From NCBI RefSeq assembly GCF_028858535.1, contig NZ_JAPMOU010000001.1, positions 310,001-374,000 of the forward strand: a DNA stretch of 64,000 nt, given 5' to 3'. The notes beneath the pieces were generated by a model. It did not search any database and was not told where the DNA came from. It was given only the letters and a program-made list of their open reading frames with translations. Of the stretch, positions 51,401 to 61,439 are shown one piece after another (the first letter of the stretch is position 1; each line of letters begins with the position of its first letter). A program made the translations under genes and the position numbers. This DNA comes from Spartinivicinus poritis (GTDB lineage: Bacteria; Pseudomonadota; Gammaproteobacteria; Pseudomonadales; Zooshikellaceae).

Positions 51401-51927
51401 AAGTACTTAATCGCAACATCTAATCAAAAACACTCCAAATGAAGGAAATAAAATTTCACTATACTGAAGGGGTATTTATAAACATAATTCGAGAACAGTC
51501 TATAAGAATGACTATCAATTATCGTACACACTCACTTTTATACGAAATACTCTTTATGATTTCAAGCAAGTAAGATTATTACTAAAAATCATACACTCAA
51601 TCTTTTCATGATTGATATTGACTTTTTTCATCACAGTCTTTAGAAACAAAACAAGTTACAAATCTTAACAACCTAGTCAGCTTTTGGAGAGTACACTTTG
51701 GTATATGGTTAAATATGGATAGCTTCTAGTGACAACACGACTTAACGGCCATTCATAATGAGGTATATACTCGCAGTGAAGAGTATAACAAAACACATAA
51801 ATTAACGCTCACCTATTTTGTTTGCTCAATTAACAGTTAATTTTTAAGTCAACACAAACTTTGCCTAGTTCATTGTCTATTGTTATCCCACACTTTGAAC
51901 TAATTGGTTAATTTTAAGAGTATCAGA
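51401..51927. other. AT-rich gap before the aminotransferase gene
   Basis: Over 500 bases without an open frame. It should hold the end of the signalling transcript and the promoter of the pyrimidine-degradation genes. No terminator hairpin or known operator could be read. Confidence 0.4.
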
Positions 51928-53235
51928 ATGGAAAATAACCTAAACGCCTACTGGATGGGGTTTACTGCCAATAGACAGTTCAAACAATCTCCTCGGATGT
52001 TTTCAAAATCAAAAGGAATGTTTTATTACACTCCAGAAAACTTAGAAGTTATGGATAGTATTGCAGGTTTGTGGTGTGTTAATGCTGGCCACTGTCGTAG
52101 CAAAATTGTTAATGCCGTTCAACAGCAGGTAGCTGAACTTGACTATTCACCAGCCTTTCAAATGGGTCACCCAAAAGCTTTCGAACTGGCTAATCGCCTA
52201 ACGAATTTACTTCCAAACAATTTACAACATGTGTTTTATACAGGATCTGGTTCCGAGTCAGTAGAAACTGCGCTTAAAATAGCATTAGCGTACCATCGAG
52301 CCAAAGGACAAGGGCAAAAAACCATATTAATTGGGCGTGAACGAGCTTATCACGGCGTCAATTTTGGAGGAATGTCAGTAGGCGGCATGGTGGCCAACCG
52401 AAAAATGTTCGCCAACTTGTTGGGTAATGTTGACCATTTACCTCACACCCATGATATCAGTAAAAATGCTTTTTCCAGAGGTTTACCAAGCCATGGCATG
52501 GAAAAAGCCGACGCGCTGAATGACTTACTTAGTTTGCATGATCCATCAACTGTCGCAGCGGTGATTGTTGAGCCTATTTCTGGTTCTGCAGGAGTATTGC
52601 TTCCCCCCAAAGGTTATCTGGAAAAATTACGGGCTATTTGTGATCAACACGATATTTTATTGATTTTTGATGAAGTAATTACTGGCTTTGGTCGACTTGG
52701 TGATTCATTTGCTACTAACTATTTTGGAGTAACTCCTGATATTCTTACTACAGCCAAAGGATTAACCAATGGCACTGTTCCTATGGGGGCAGTAATGATA
52801 AGCGATGGAATTTATCAAGCCTTTATGCATGGCCCTGAGCATATGGTTGAGTTATTTCATGGTTATACTTTTTCAGGACACCCGTTAGCTTGTGCCGCTG
52901 CTTTAGCTTCATTAGATGTATATGAAGAGGAAAACCTGTTTCAACGACAGGATGGCATTTATCAATATTGGGAAGATGCCATGCATAGTATGATGAACTT
53001 GCCTTATGTTATTGATATTCGCAACTTAGGCTTAATTGGCGCTATTGAGTTAGAACCAGTTGCCGGTTCACCCGGTAAGCGCGCCTTTCAAGCATTTCTT
53101 AATGCCTATGAAGCAGGGCTGCTAATTCGTACAACAGGTGATACCATCGCTTTTTCACCGCCTTTGATTATCGAGAAACAACACATTGATAGGCTGGTGG
53201 AAACTGTAAGTAAAGTGCTAAAGCACCTGACATAA
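51928..53235 (+). CDS. Class III omega-amino-acid (beta-alanine type) aminotransferase
   Basis: PLP enzyme, 435 residues from the ATG at 51928; the frame extends to a TTG at 51904 without support. Motifs: YTGSGSESVETALK (109-118), AYHGVNFGG, IFDEVITGFGR with D248, PLP lysine K277 in TTAKGLTNG, and GYTFSGHPLACAA. Closest to omega-amino acid:pyruvate aminotransferases. With the downstream genes it would convert beta-alanine (from uracil) or 3-aminoisobutyrate (from thymine) to the semialdehyde. Substrate is inferred from context. Confidence 0.88.
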   Translation: MENNLNAYWMGFTANRQFKQSPRMFSKSKGMFYYTPENLEVMDSIAGLWCVNAGHCRSKIVNAVQQQVAELDYSPAFQMGHPKAFELANRLTNLLPNNLQHVFYTGSGSESVETALKIALAYHRAKGQGQKTILIGRERAYHGVNFGGMSVGGMVANRKMFANLLGNVDHLPHTHDISKNAFSRGLPSHGMEKADALNDLLSLHDPSTVAAVIVEPISGSAGVLLPPKGYLEKLRAICDQHDILLIFDEVITGFGRLGDSFATNYFGVTPDILTTAKGLTNGTVPMGAVMISDGIYQAFMHGPEHMVELFHGYTFSGHPLACAAALASLDVYEEENLFQRQDGIYQYWEDAMHSMMNLPYVIDIRNLGLIGAIELEPVAGSPGKRAFQAFLNAYEAGLLIRTTGDTIAFSPPLIIEKQHIDRLVETVSKVLKHLT

Positions 53236-53329
53236 AAAAATTACTGGTATAGGGTTAACCCTTAAAAAAATTCATCAAGGGTATACCCAATACGAATGTT
53301 TTTTTAGGTGCGGCCATCGAGAGACGAGG

Positions 53330-53361
53330 CCCCATGAGCCTATAATAATAGGTGATTGGGG
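53330..53361. other. Stem-loop in the leader between the aminotransferase and ureidopropionase genes
   Basis: Two-part stem: CCCCA (53330-53334) with TGGGG (53357-53361), a 4/4 internal loop, then CCTAT (53339-53343) with ATAGG (53348-53352) around a 4-nt loop. It lies about 110 bases before the next ATG, in a 234-base spacer that also has the palindromes 53251-53262 and 53279-53288. May be a leader RNA structure or a dispersed repeat. Confidence 0.4.
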
Positions 53362-53469
53362 TGACAGTTAAATGCTCCATGCATTAACTGCATTCACACC
53401 ATCCTTAGTGATTAGGATTGAAGATAACAAAACCTAGAAATCATTCGTGAAGGGTATATAAGGAAATTT

Positions 53470-54336
53470 ATGAATAAAGTGAAGGCCGGCCTAATTCAAA
53501 TGGGCTTAAAAGCGGATACTAACGAATCTCCCGAAACAATCCGTGACTTAATGAATGAAGCTCATATTCAATTAATTGATCAAGCAGGGGAAAAAGGCGT
53601 ACAAATTCTCTGTATGCAAGAGGTATTCAATCAACCTTATTTTTGCCCTAGTCAAGATACTAAATGGTATGGCGCTGCGGAGAGGGTTCCAGATGGCCCA
53701 ACGATTCAGCTATTAAAACAATATGCTAAAAAACATCAAATGGTCATTATTGCCCCTATTTATGAAGAAGACATCCCTGGTGTTTACTATAATACTGCAG
53801 CGGTGATTGATGCTAATGGTGAATACTTAGGAAAATACCGTAAAACCCATATCCCGCAAGTAGCTGGTTTTTGGGAAAAATTCTTTTTTAAGCCAGGGCA
53901 GTCTAATTGGCCTGTATTTGAAACCCAATACGGCAAAATTGGTGTTTATATTTGTTATGATCGTCACTTTCCAGAAGGTTGGCGGGCATTAGCGCTACAC
54001 GGGGCAGAGATTATTTTCAACCCTTCCGCTACCGTGGCAGGTTTATCTAAATATTTATGGGAATTGGAACAGCCAGCAGCGGCTGTTGCTAATGGTTGTT
54101 ATATTGCGGCGATTAACCGAATTGGTAATGAGGCACCATGGGATATTGGCACTTTTTATGGCTCCTCTTATTTTGTAAACCCTCGTGGTGAAATTGAAGC
54201 CCAAGCCAGTGAGGATAAAGATGAGCTATTAATCTGCGACTTGAATTTAGAGCTGGTTAGGGAAGTTCGCAATCAATGGCAGTTTTTCCGAGATAGACGA
54301 CCAGAGGCTTATGAGATACTGACAAAAGGCGAGTAA
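53470..54336 (+). CDS. Beta-ureidopropionase (N-carbamoyl-beta-alanine amidohydrolase)
   Basis: Nitrilase-superfamily enzyme: N-carbamoyl-beta-alanine to beta-alanine + CO2 + NH3, third step of reductive pyrimidine degradation. 288 residues. Glu-Lys-Cys triad visible: E51 (MQEVFNQPYF), K125 (YRKTHIPQ), C162 (YICYDRHFPEG). PATVAGLSKYLWELEQPAAA-like segment (here SATVAGLSKYLWELEQPAAA) and GSSYFVNPRGEI support a ureidopropionase/carbamoylputrescine amidase relative; the neighbours favour ureidopropionase. 28 bases before the dihydropyrimidinase gene. Confidence 0.9.
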   Translation: MNKVKAGLIQMGLKADTNESPETIRDLMNEAHIQLIDQAGEKGVQILCMQEVFNQPYFCPSQDTKWYGAAERVPDGPTIQLLKQYAKKHQMVIIAPIYEEDIPGVYYNTAAVIDANGEYLGKYRKTHIPQVAGFWEKFFFKPGQSNWPVFETQYGKIGVYICYDRHFPEGWRALALHGAEIIFNPSATVAGLSKYLWELEQPAAAVANGCYIAAINRIGNEAPWDIGTFYGSSYFVNPRGEIEAQASEDKDELLICDLNLELVREVRNQWQFFRDRRPEAYEILTKGE

Positions 54337-54355
54337 CTATTAAAACTATATATAA

Positions 54356-55807
<1,452 letters not shown>

Positions 55808-55910
55808 TAGCAAATAATAAGTGTAGTGTTCGATATGGAATAACAGCTCATTATTCCTCCGCTCTTGATGGGCTTAATAAATAGGGGATAAGACTACTAC
55901 GCAATACACC

Positions 55911-56015
55911 TCCCCCTTTGAAAAAGGGGGATTGAGGGGGATTTTTATATACAAATAAAACGGAGATGGCTCAAAAAACACGATCACTTTAAATCCCCCC
56001 TGCTCCCTTTTTGAG
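55911..56015. mobile_element. 117-bp MITE-like repeat, copy 2 (right end degenerate)
   Basis: Same left end and interior as the copies at 28946 and 56160, but the right inverted repeat is shortened and altered (CTCCCTTTTTGAGGG). Confidence 0.65.
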
Positions 56016-56159
56016 GGTGTCGCAAAAGGACTCAAAACCTATTCCTTATCCTCCATGGATGGCCGTCGCAAAAGGGTTCTGGAGAATAAATATGAAGTAA
56101 TAGGGTATTCTGGAACTGCTGCAAGAAACAGGTGGGTTAGAGTTATGGCACAATCTGGC

Positions 56160-56276
56160 TTCCCCCTTTGAAAAAGGGGGATTGAGGGGGATTTTTACAA
56201 GCAAATAAAGCGGAGATAGCTCAAAAAATACGATCACTTTAAATCCCCCCTAGCCCCCCTTTATTAAAGGGGGGAA
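56160..56276. mobile_element. 117-bp MITE-like repeat, copy 3
   Basis: Full-length copy, nearly identical to 28946-29062, including the GCGGAGATAGCTCA core. It ends about 85 bases before preT. Confidence 0.75.
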
Positions 56277-56360
56277 CAACTTTTGTGAGCCCTCTCCCAG
56301 AGGGAGAGGGGGCTAAAAATATAAACAGAAAATTTTAAATTGTGATTAGTCTATTTAATT

Positions 56361-57716
56361 ATGCAAGAGAAAATTAATTTAGCTGAAGTGGACGTTGATG
56401 AAATTAATAATAGTTATCATTTTGATGACCTTCATCCACCTTTATCCACTCTAGAAGCACAAGTCGAATCAGCTCGGTGTTTATTTTGTTATGATGCACC
56501 CTGTATTGATGCATGTCCAACGGGAATTAATATTCCCAGCTTTATTCGCAAAATTAGCGCGAACAACCCAATTGGTGCAGCCAAAACCATTTTACAAGAT
56601 AATATCTTAGGCGGCAGTTGTGCTCGGGTTTGCCCTACTGAAACCCTCTGCCAACAGGCTTGTGTCAGAAATAAAGAACCTGAGTGTCAGCCTATACAAA
56701 TTGGTTTATTACAGCGTTATGCCGTTGATAGCTTAGCAGGCGCACCCTACCCTTTTAATCGGAAACCAGCGACCAATAAACAAATTGCTGTGGTTGGAGC
56801 TGGCCCTGCGGGTTTAGCTTGTGCTCATCAACTTGCTCAGCACGGGCACACTATCGATTTATTTGAAGCCAAAGCAAAACCCGGCGGCCTTAATGAATAT
56901 GGTATTGCAGCCTATAAGTTAATTAATGATTATGCTCAACAAGAAGTTGATAAAATTCTTGCGATTGGCGGTATTAAACTGCATACCAACTTAACGTTAG
57001 GTGTTGATTTTCACCTTAATGAATTACAGGAAAGCTATGATGCTGTTTTTTTAGCGATAGGTTTAGCGAATAGCCGTCAATTAGGACTTGAAGGGGAAGA
57101 TCACCCCCAAGTCATTGATGCAATTGAATATATAGAACAAATACGCCAACAAAATCTAAAGGTACTCCCCACGAATAAAACCGCCTTGGTTATTGGCGGA
57201 GGTAATACTGCTATTGATATTGCTGTACAGTTAAAAAAACTCGGGGCAAAAGAAGTAACCGTAGCTTATCGTCGTGGTCGAGAACAAATGGGCGCAACCG
57301 AAAAAGAACAACATTTAGCCCTATTGCATGGTATTAAAATCATACCCTGGGTTAAACCCGTCAAAATTATTACTGATAAAAAGCAACTGCTCGCCATTGA
57401 ACTTGAGCACACCCAACTCACTAAGGGTAAATTACAAGGTAATGGTGAATTTTTAATTGTACCCACCGACTACATTTTTAAAGCTATTGGCCAATCGTTA
57501 GCAGATACGGCATTTAGCCATGATGCTCAACTCTATGTAGAACATGAACAGGGAAAAATAAAAATACTTAATAATTACCAGACCTCTCTGGATAAAGTAT
57601 TTGCAGGTGGTGATTGTATTAACCCTGGCGAAGATTTAACGGTAACTGCTGTACAACAAGGAAAACAAGCAGCTCAGGCTATTCATCAGTTTTTAATAGC
57701 CAAGGAGGAAGAGTAA
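56361..57716 (+). CDS. preT: NAD-dependent dihydropyrimidine dehydrogenase subunit PreT
   Basis: Electron-input subunit: takes electrons from NAD(P)H through FAD and iron-sulfur clusters to PreA. 451 residues. N-terminal Fe-S domain with cysteine clusters ARCLFCYDAPCIDACPTG (about 38-54) and GGSCARVCPTETLCQQACV (85-101), FAD site VVGAGPAGLACA (about 144-155) and NAD site VIGGGNTAIDIA (about 277-288), ending with AGGDCINPGEDLTVTAVQQG. Overlaps preA by one base (TAATG). Confidence 0.95.
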   Translation: MQEKINLAEVDVDEINNSYHFDDLHPPLSTLEAQVESARCLFCYDAPCIDACPTGINIPSFIRKISANNPIGAAKTILQDNILGGSCARVCPTETLCQQACVRNKEPECQPIQIGLLQRYAVDSLAGAPYPFNRKPATNKQIAVVGAGPAGLACAHQLAQHGHTIDLFEAKAKPGGLNEYGIAAYKLINDYAQQEVDKILAIGGIKLHTNLTLGVDFHLNELQESYDAVFLAIGLANSRQLGLEGEDHPQVIDAIEYIEQIRQQNLKVLPTNKTALVIGGGNTAIDIAVQLKKLGAKEVTVAYRRGREQMGATEKEQHLALLHGIKIIPWVKPVKIITDKKQLLAIELEHTQLTKGKLQGNGEFLIVPTDYIFKAIGQSLADTAFSHDAQLYVEHEQGKIKILNNYQTSLDKVFAGGDCINPGEDLTVTAVQQGKQAAQAIHQFLIAKEEE

Positions 57717-58999
57717 TGACCGATTTAACCAGTGATTTTATTGGCGTAAAATCCCCCAATCCGTTTTGGTTAGCATCCGCCCCTCCTACAGATAAAGCGT
57801 ACAATGTGAATCGTGCTTTTGAAGCCGGCTGGGGTGGGGTTGTCTGGAAAACCCTGGGTGAAGATCCACACCCGGTGAATGTTTCTTCGCGCTATTCGCC
57901 TCATCATGATATGTATGGCAACTTAATTGGGATTAATAATATTGAATTAATCTCAGACCGCCCGTTAGCCGTTAATTTACAAGAAATTCGCGAAGTAAAA
58001 CGTAACTGGCCAGACCGAGCCATGGTGGTTTCATTAATGGTGCCTTGTAATGAAGATTCCTGGCGTAATATTTTACGGCAGGTGGAGGATACCGGCGCGG
58101 ATGCTATAGAGTTAAATTTTGGCTGTCCCCATGGCATGCCAGAACGGGGCATGGGCTCAGCGGTTGGGCAAGTGCCTGAGTATGTAGAAATGGTCGCCAA
58201 CTGGTGTAAGCATTATTCATCTCTACCCGTTATTGTCAAACTCACTCCCAATATCAGTAACATTTTGCACCCAGCCACGGCAGCTAAAAAAGGTGGTGCC
58301 GATGCGGTTTCATTGATCAACACCATTAATTCCATCACCTCTATTGACCTGGATACCATGGTGGGTGCTCCAGCTGTAGGTGGTAAAGTAACCAGTGGCG
58401 GTTACTGCGGCCCCGCCGTTAAACCAATAGCGTTAAATATGGTAGGACAAATAGCAAGAAACCCTGCCACCCATGGACTACCGATTTCAGGTATTGGCGG
58501 TATTACAACCTGGCGTGATGCCGCCGAGTTTATGGTGTTAGGGGCTGGTAACGTACAGGTTTGCACTGCAGCCATGATTTATGGCTTTAATATCATTGAT
58601 GAGCTCACCGATGGATTAAGTCAGTGGATGGCCAGCAAAGGATTTAAAACCCTTAATGACTTTGTTGGTAAGGCTATTCCTAACTTAACTGATTGGAAAT
58701 ATTTAGACCTAAATTATAAAACCCTAGCTAGAATCGACCCTGATTTATGCATTGGTTGTGGCCGTTGTTTCGCCTCTTGTGAGGATACTTCTCACCAGGC
58801 AATTAAAGCCGCTGAACATAACCACCAACGGGTTTATGAAGTGATTGATGAAAACTGTGTAGGCTGTAATTTATGCCAAATCACCTGCCCAGTGACTGAC
58901 TGCATTACCATGGAACCGCAACCAGTCAATCAGCCCTATTTAAACTGGACGCAGCATCCAAATAACCCAATGAGGGAGGTAACTACTGAGGAAGCCTAA
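57716..58999 (+). CDS. preA: NAD-dependent dihydropyrimidine dehydrogenase subunit PreA
   Basis: Catalytic subunit reducing uracil/thymine to the 5,6-dihydro form. 427 residues: FMN-binding dihydroorotate-dehydrogenase-like barrel with the catalytic Cys loop NFGCPHGMPERGMG and ISGIGGI, then a C-terminal ferredoxin part with two 4Fe-4S motifs (CIGCGRCFASC and CVGCNLCQITCP). The pair PreT-PreA equals eukaryotic DPD split in two. Direction in vivo (degradation) is inferred from the neighbouring hydrolases. Confidence 0.96.
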   Translation: MTDLTSDFIGVKSPNPFWLASAPPTDKAYNVNRAFEAGWGGVVWKTLGEDPHPVNVSSRYSPHHDMYGNLIGINNIELISDRPLAVNLQEIREVKRNWPDRAMVVSLMVPCNEDSWRNILRQVEDTGADAIELNFGCPHGMPERGMGSAVGQVPEYVEMVANWCKHYSSLPVIVKLTPNISNILHPATAAKKGGADAVSLINTINSITSIDLDTMVGAPAVGGKVTSGGYCGPAVKPIALNMVGQIARNPATHGLPISGIGGITTWRDAAEFMVLGAGNVQVCTAAMIYGFNIIDELTDGLSQWMASKGFKTLNDFVGKAIPNLTDWKYLDLNYKTLARIDPDLCIGCGRCFASCEDTSHQAIKAAEHNHQRVYEVIDENCVGCNLCQITCPVTDCITMEPQPVNQPYLNWTQHPNNPMREVTTEEA

Positions 59000-59315
59000 T
59001 AATGCAAATAGGCATCTGTTAACTAAAATTACTAGCAGGTTGGTCTTCATCAAATAGAGTCAACAATGCAGCCTGCTAGTCATCTATACACATCTCTGCT
59101 TACCGTTTTTTTGCTTAATCTATTTTTAATAGCCAGCGCTGGCAAAAAACACTTAATCAACTCAAACGAACTGGCCAATATCAAAAAATATTAGCCCAAT
59201 ATGGGATTCATCAGTGACATGTCACTGTATGAGCTACACTTGTGATAGCGTCTCTTCTCATGGAACGCCTACTCTATATGTTTAAAGCGCCGTAGCCCAT
59301 AAAGGTTTACTCATA
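59000..59315. other. Gap with gene fragment and a 16-bp palindrome
   Basis: Contains the solute-binding-protein remnant (59119-59217) and a perfect 16-bp palindrome at 59212-59227 (CAGTGACATGTCACTG), which could be an operator for the downstream ComFB-like gene. Confidence 0.5.
59119..59217 (+). pseudogene. C-terminal fragment of a family 3 solute-binding protein gene
   Basis: 32 codons ending in TGA that read SIFNSQRWQKTLNQLKRTGQ and then YQKILAQYGIHQ. The pattern W..TLNQLK..G.YQKIL..YG is the usual C-terminal end of amino-acid-type periplasmic binding proteins. A stop codon immediately precedes it and no upstream homologous part is seen, so it is probably a decay remnant. Identification rests on pattern alone. 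Confidence 0.4.
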
Positions 59316-59600
59316 ATGGCCTTACAAGAAGAATTCCATAATTATTATGAACATTTGGTAGTGGATTATATTTTCGAGAAATACCAGCGCGATCCAACAC
59401 TTACCGAATATTTACCTGATATTGCTTGCGTAGCATTAAACCATCTACCGCCACGGTATATTCATTATGATATTGATATGGCCTATTACCTGTCGCCCAA
59501 TGAACGGGTTGAAATGGAGTCAAAAGTAAGAAAAGCGGTGGATGATGCGGTGTTATTTGTCAGGGTAAGAAGGAGCAAAGAAAAAGAAGCAGAATTGTGA
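59316..59600 (+). CDS. ComFB-like (late competence development) family protein
   Basis: 94 residues, cytoplasmic, all-helical in appearance. The NYYEHLVVDYIFEKYQ start, DIACVALNHLPPRYIHYDID centre and the C-terminal charged helix fit the ComFB family. ComFB-like proteins in other bacteria have been reported to bind cyclic dinucleotides; whether this one does is not visible. It stands alone, convergent with fumarase. Confidence 0.75.
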   Translation: MALQEEFHNYYEHLVVDYIFEKYQRDPTLTEYLPDIACVALNHLPPRYIHYDIDMAYYLSPNERVEMESKVRKAVDDAVLFVRVRRSKEKEAEL

Positions 59601-59645
59601 GGCTGACGCAAAACTACGGCACTTATGACCTTTTGCTACAGCCTC
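59599..59645. terminator. Inverted repeat between the ComFB-like gene and fumarase
   Basis: 15-nt arms (59599-59613 and 59631-59645) with 13 matches, T-run in the right arm, lying between convergent genes. The arm core GCTGACGCAAAA is related to that of the hairpin at 61267-61314. Confidence 0.6.
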
Positions 59646-59663
59646 AACAAGGATTAAAGCGTA

Positions 59664-61184
59664 TTACTGAACTTCCACTGGCTCAGCTTGCATAATTTTC
59701 GCCTGCCATTCTTGTGGTCCCGTTTGATGTACTGACGTCCCTTTACTATCAACCGCTACGGTTACCGGCATATCCTGCACATCAAACTCGTAAATAGCTT
59801 CCATACCTAACTCAGGAAAGGCGACTACTTTAGCTTCTTTAACCGCTTTTGATACCAAATAAGCCGCACCACCCACAGCCATTAAATAAACAGCACCAAA
59901 CTGTTTTATGGCATCAATAGCCACTTGGCCACGCTCGGCTTTACCAATCATCCCTAACAAACCAGTGGTTTCCAGCATGGTATGGGTAAATTTATCCATT
60001 CTCGTTGAGGTAGTAGGGCCTGCTGGGCCGACCACTTCTTCACGCACAGGGTCTACTGGGCCAACGTAATAAATAAAACGGTTTTTTAAATCAACTGGCA
60101 GCTGCTCACCATTAGCAATCATTTCTACCATTTTCTTATGAGCAGCATCCCGGCCAGTGAGCATTTTGCCAGACAGCAGCACGGTTTCGCCTGGTTGCCA
60201 GCTTTGTACTTCTTCAGGCGTAATATTGTTTAAATCAACCCGACGGGCATTTGGGCCTACATCCCAGGTAATATCTGGCCAGTTATCTATACTGGGTGGT
60301 GTTTGTAGGGCTGGGCCATCACCTTTCAGTTCAAAGTGCGCATGACGAGTAGCAGCACAGTTAGGAATCATACAAATAGGCAACGACGCTGCATGAGTGG
60401 GGTAATCTTTAATTTTAACATCCAATACTGTGGTTAAGCCGCCTAGCCCTTGGGCACCAATACCTAGCTTATTAACCGCATCCATAATTTCCAGGCGCAG
60501 TTCTTCCACCCGATTTTGTGGGCCTCTTTCACGCAGCTCATAAATATCAATAGGGTCCATTAAAGACTCTTTAGCTAATACAGCCGCTTTTTCTGCTGTA
60601 CCACCGATACCAATACCTAGCATACCTGGCGGACACCAGCCGGCACCCATGGTAGGTACGGTTTTCACCACCCAATCAACAATACTGTCGCTTGGGTTTA
60701 ACATCACCATTTTGGTTTTATTTTCAGAGCCACCGCCTTTTGCTGCCACATGCACTTCTACCGTATCGCCTGGCACCACTTGCATATGAATTACCGCAGG
60801 GGTGTTATCTTTGGTATTCGCTCGTTTACCTGCTGGGTCTGCCAGAATAGAAGCACGCAATACGTTGTCAGGGTGAGTGTATGCCCGACGAACCCCTTCA
60901 TTCACCATATCTTCAACGCTTAACTTGGCATCCCACTGGACATTCATCCCTATTTTTAAAAACACCGTGACGATGCCGGTATCCTGGCAAATGGGGCGTT
61001 TACCTTCGGCACACATTCTGGAGTTAATCAGAATTTGCGCCATCGCATCTTTAGCCGCTTGAGATTCTTCTTTTTGATAGGCTTCATGTACAGCTTGAAT
61101 AAAGTCAATGGGGTGGTAGTAAGAAATAAACTGCAAGGCATCAGCCATGCTGTCAATAAAATCATCTTGGCGAATTACAGTCAT
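59664..61184 (-). CDS. Class I fumarate hydratase
   Basis: [4Fe-4S]-dependent fumarase (fumarate to malate, TCA cycle), oxygen-sensitive type. 506 residues with N- and C-terminal domains in one chain, about 40 shorter than E. coli FumA/FumB, mainly at the N-terminus. Probable cluster cysteines C66 (RPICQDTG), C184 (GWCPPGM) and one of C271/C276 (PICMIPNCAATRHAH). C-terminal domain with GRDAAHKKM and the GPTTSTRMDKF segment. ATG start at 61182-61184. Divergent from the LysR-type gene. I leave the symbol empty since fumA versus fumB cannot be decided. Confidence 0.94.
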   Translation of the reverse strand: MTVIRQDDFIDSMADALQFISYYHPIDFIQAVHEAYQKEESQAAKDAMAQILINSRMCAEGKRPICQDTGIVTVFLKIGMNVQWDAKLSVEDMVNEGVRRAYTHPDNVLRASILADPAGKRANTKDNTPAVIHMQVVPGDTVEVHVAAKGGGSENKTKMVMLNPSDSIVDWVVKTVPTMGAGWCPPGMLGIGIGGTAEKAAVLAKESLMDPIDIYELRERGPQNRVEELRLEIMDAVNKLGIGAQGLGGLTTVLDVKIKDYPTHAASLPICMIPNCAATRHAHFELKGDGPALQTPPSIDNWPDITWDVGPNARRVDLNNITPEEVQSWQPGETVLLSGKMLTGRDAAHKKMVEMIANGEQLPVDLKNRFIYYVGPVDPVREEVVGPAGPTTSTRMDKFTHTMLETTGLLGMIGKAERGQVAIDAIKQFGAVYLMAVGGAAYLVSKAVKEAKVVAFPELGMEAIYEFDVQDMPVTVAVDSKGTSVHQTGPQEWQAKIMQAEPVEVQ

Positions 61185-61266
61185 GGGGGCTAGAGCTCCT
61201 CTACAACAGCTATCTACGGATCAGGCAATTAATTTTGTTTTAACTTGGGGAAGATCTCTCTTCCCT

Positions 61267-61314
61267 TGGAAGCTGCCGCAAAAGCTGGCGGATACCTTTT
61301 CGTGACAGCTTCCA
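61267..61314. repeat. Inverted repeat between fumarase and the LysR-type gene
   Basis: Outer arms TGGAAGCTG (61267-61275) and its exact complement (61306-61314) extend into an imperfect inner stem with GCCGCAAAAG/CTTTTCGTGAC. It occupies the divergent promoter region. Related in core to 59599-59645. Confidence 0.55.
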
Positions 61315-61439
61315 CTTAGCGGCCGCTATTCTAACAGTTTCTTAGCAAAAAGGTTAAAGCCCTCATAAGCACCTTAAGGGCACCTCTAATAATGACTTGC
61401 TGTCTAATTATCAAAGATTGCACGATAGGGTTAAGCATC

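Larger units (their letters stand above)
55808..56360. other. Gap between hydA and preT filled with repeats
   Basis: Holds two copies of the 117-bp MITE family (55911-56015 truncated, 56160-56276 complete) and, between them, GTCGCAAAAG-type repeat sequence related to 37348-37405. Only the last 80 bases are left for the preT promoter. Confidence 0.6.

Noticed and set aside
59066-59194. 42-codon frame with a hydrophobic N-terminus overlapping the binding-protein remnant
   Set aside because: The other frame gives a recognisable binding-protein ending, so this reading is more likely chance.
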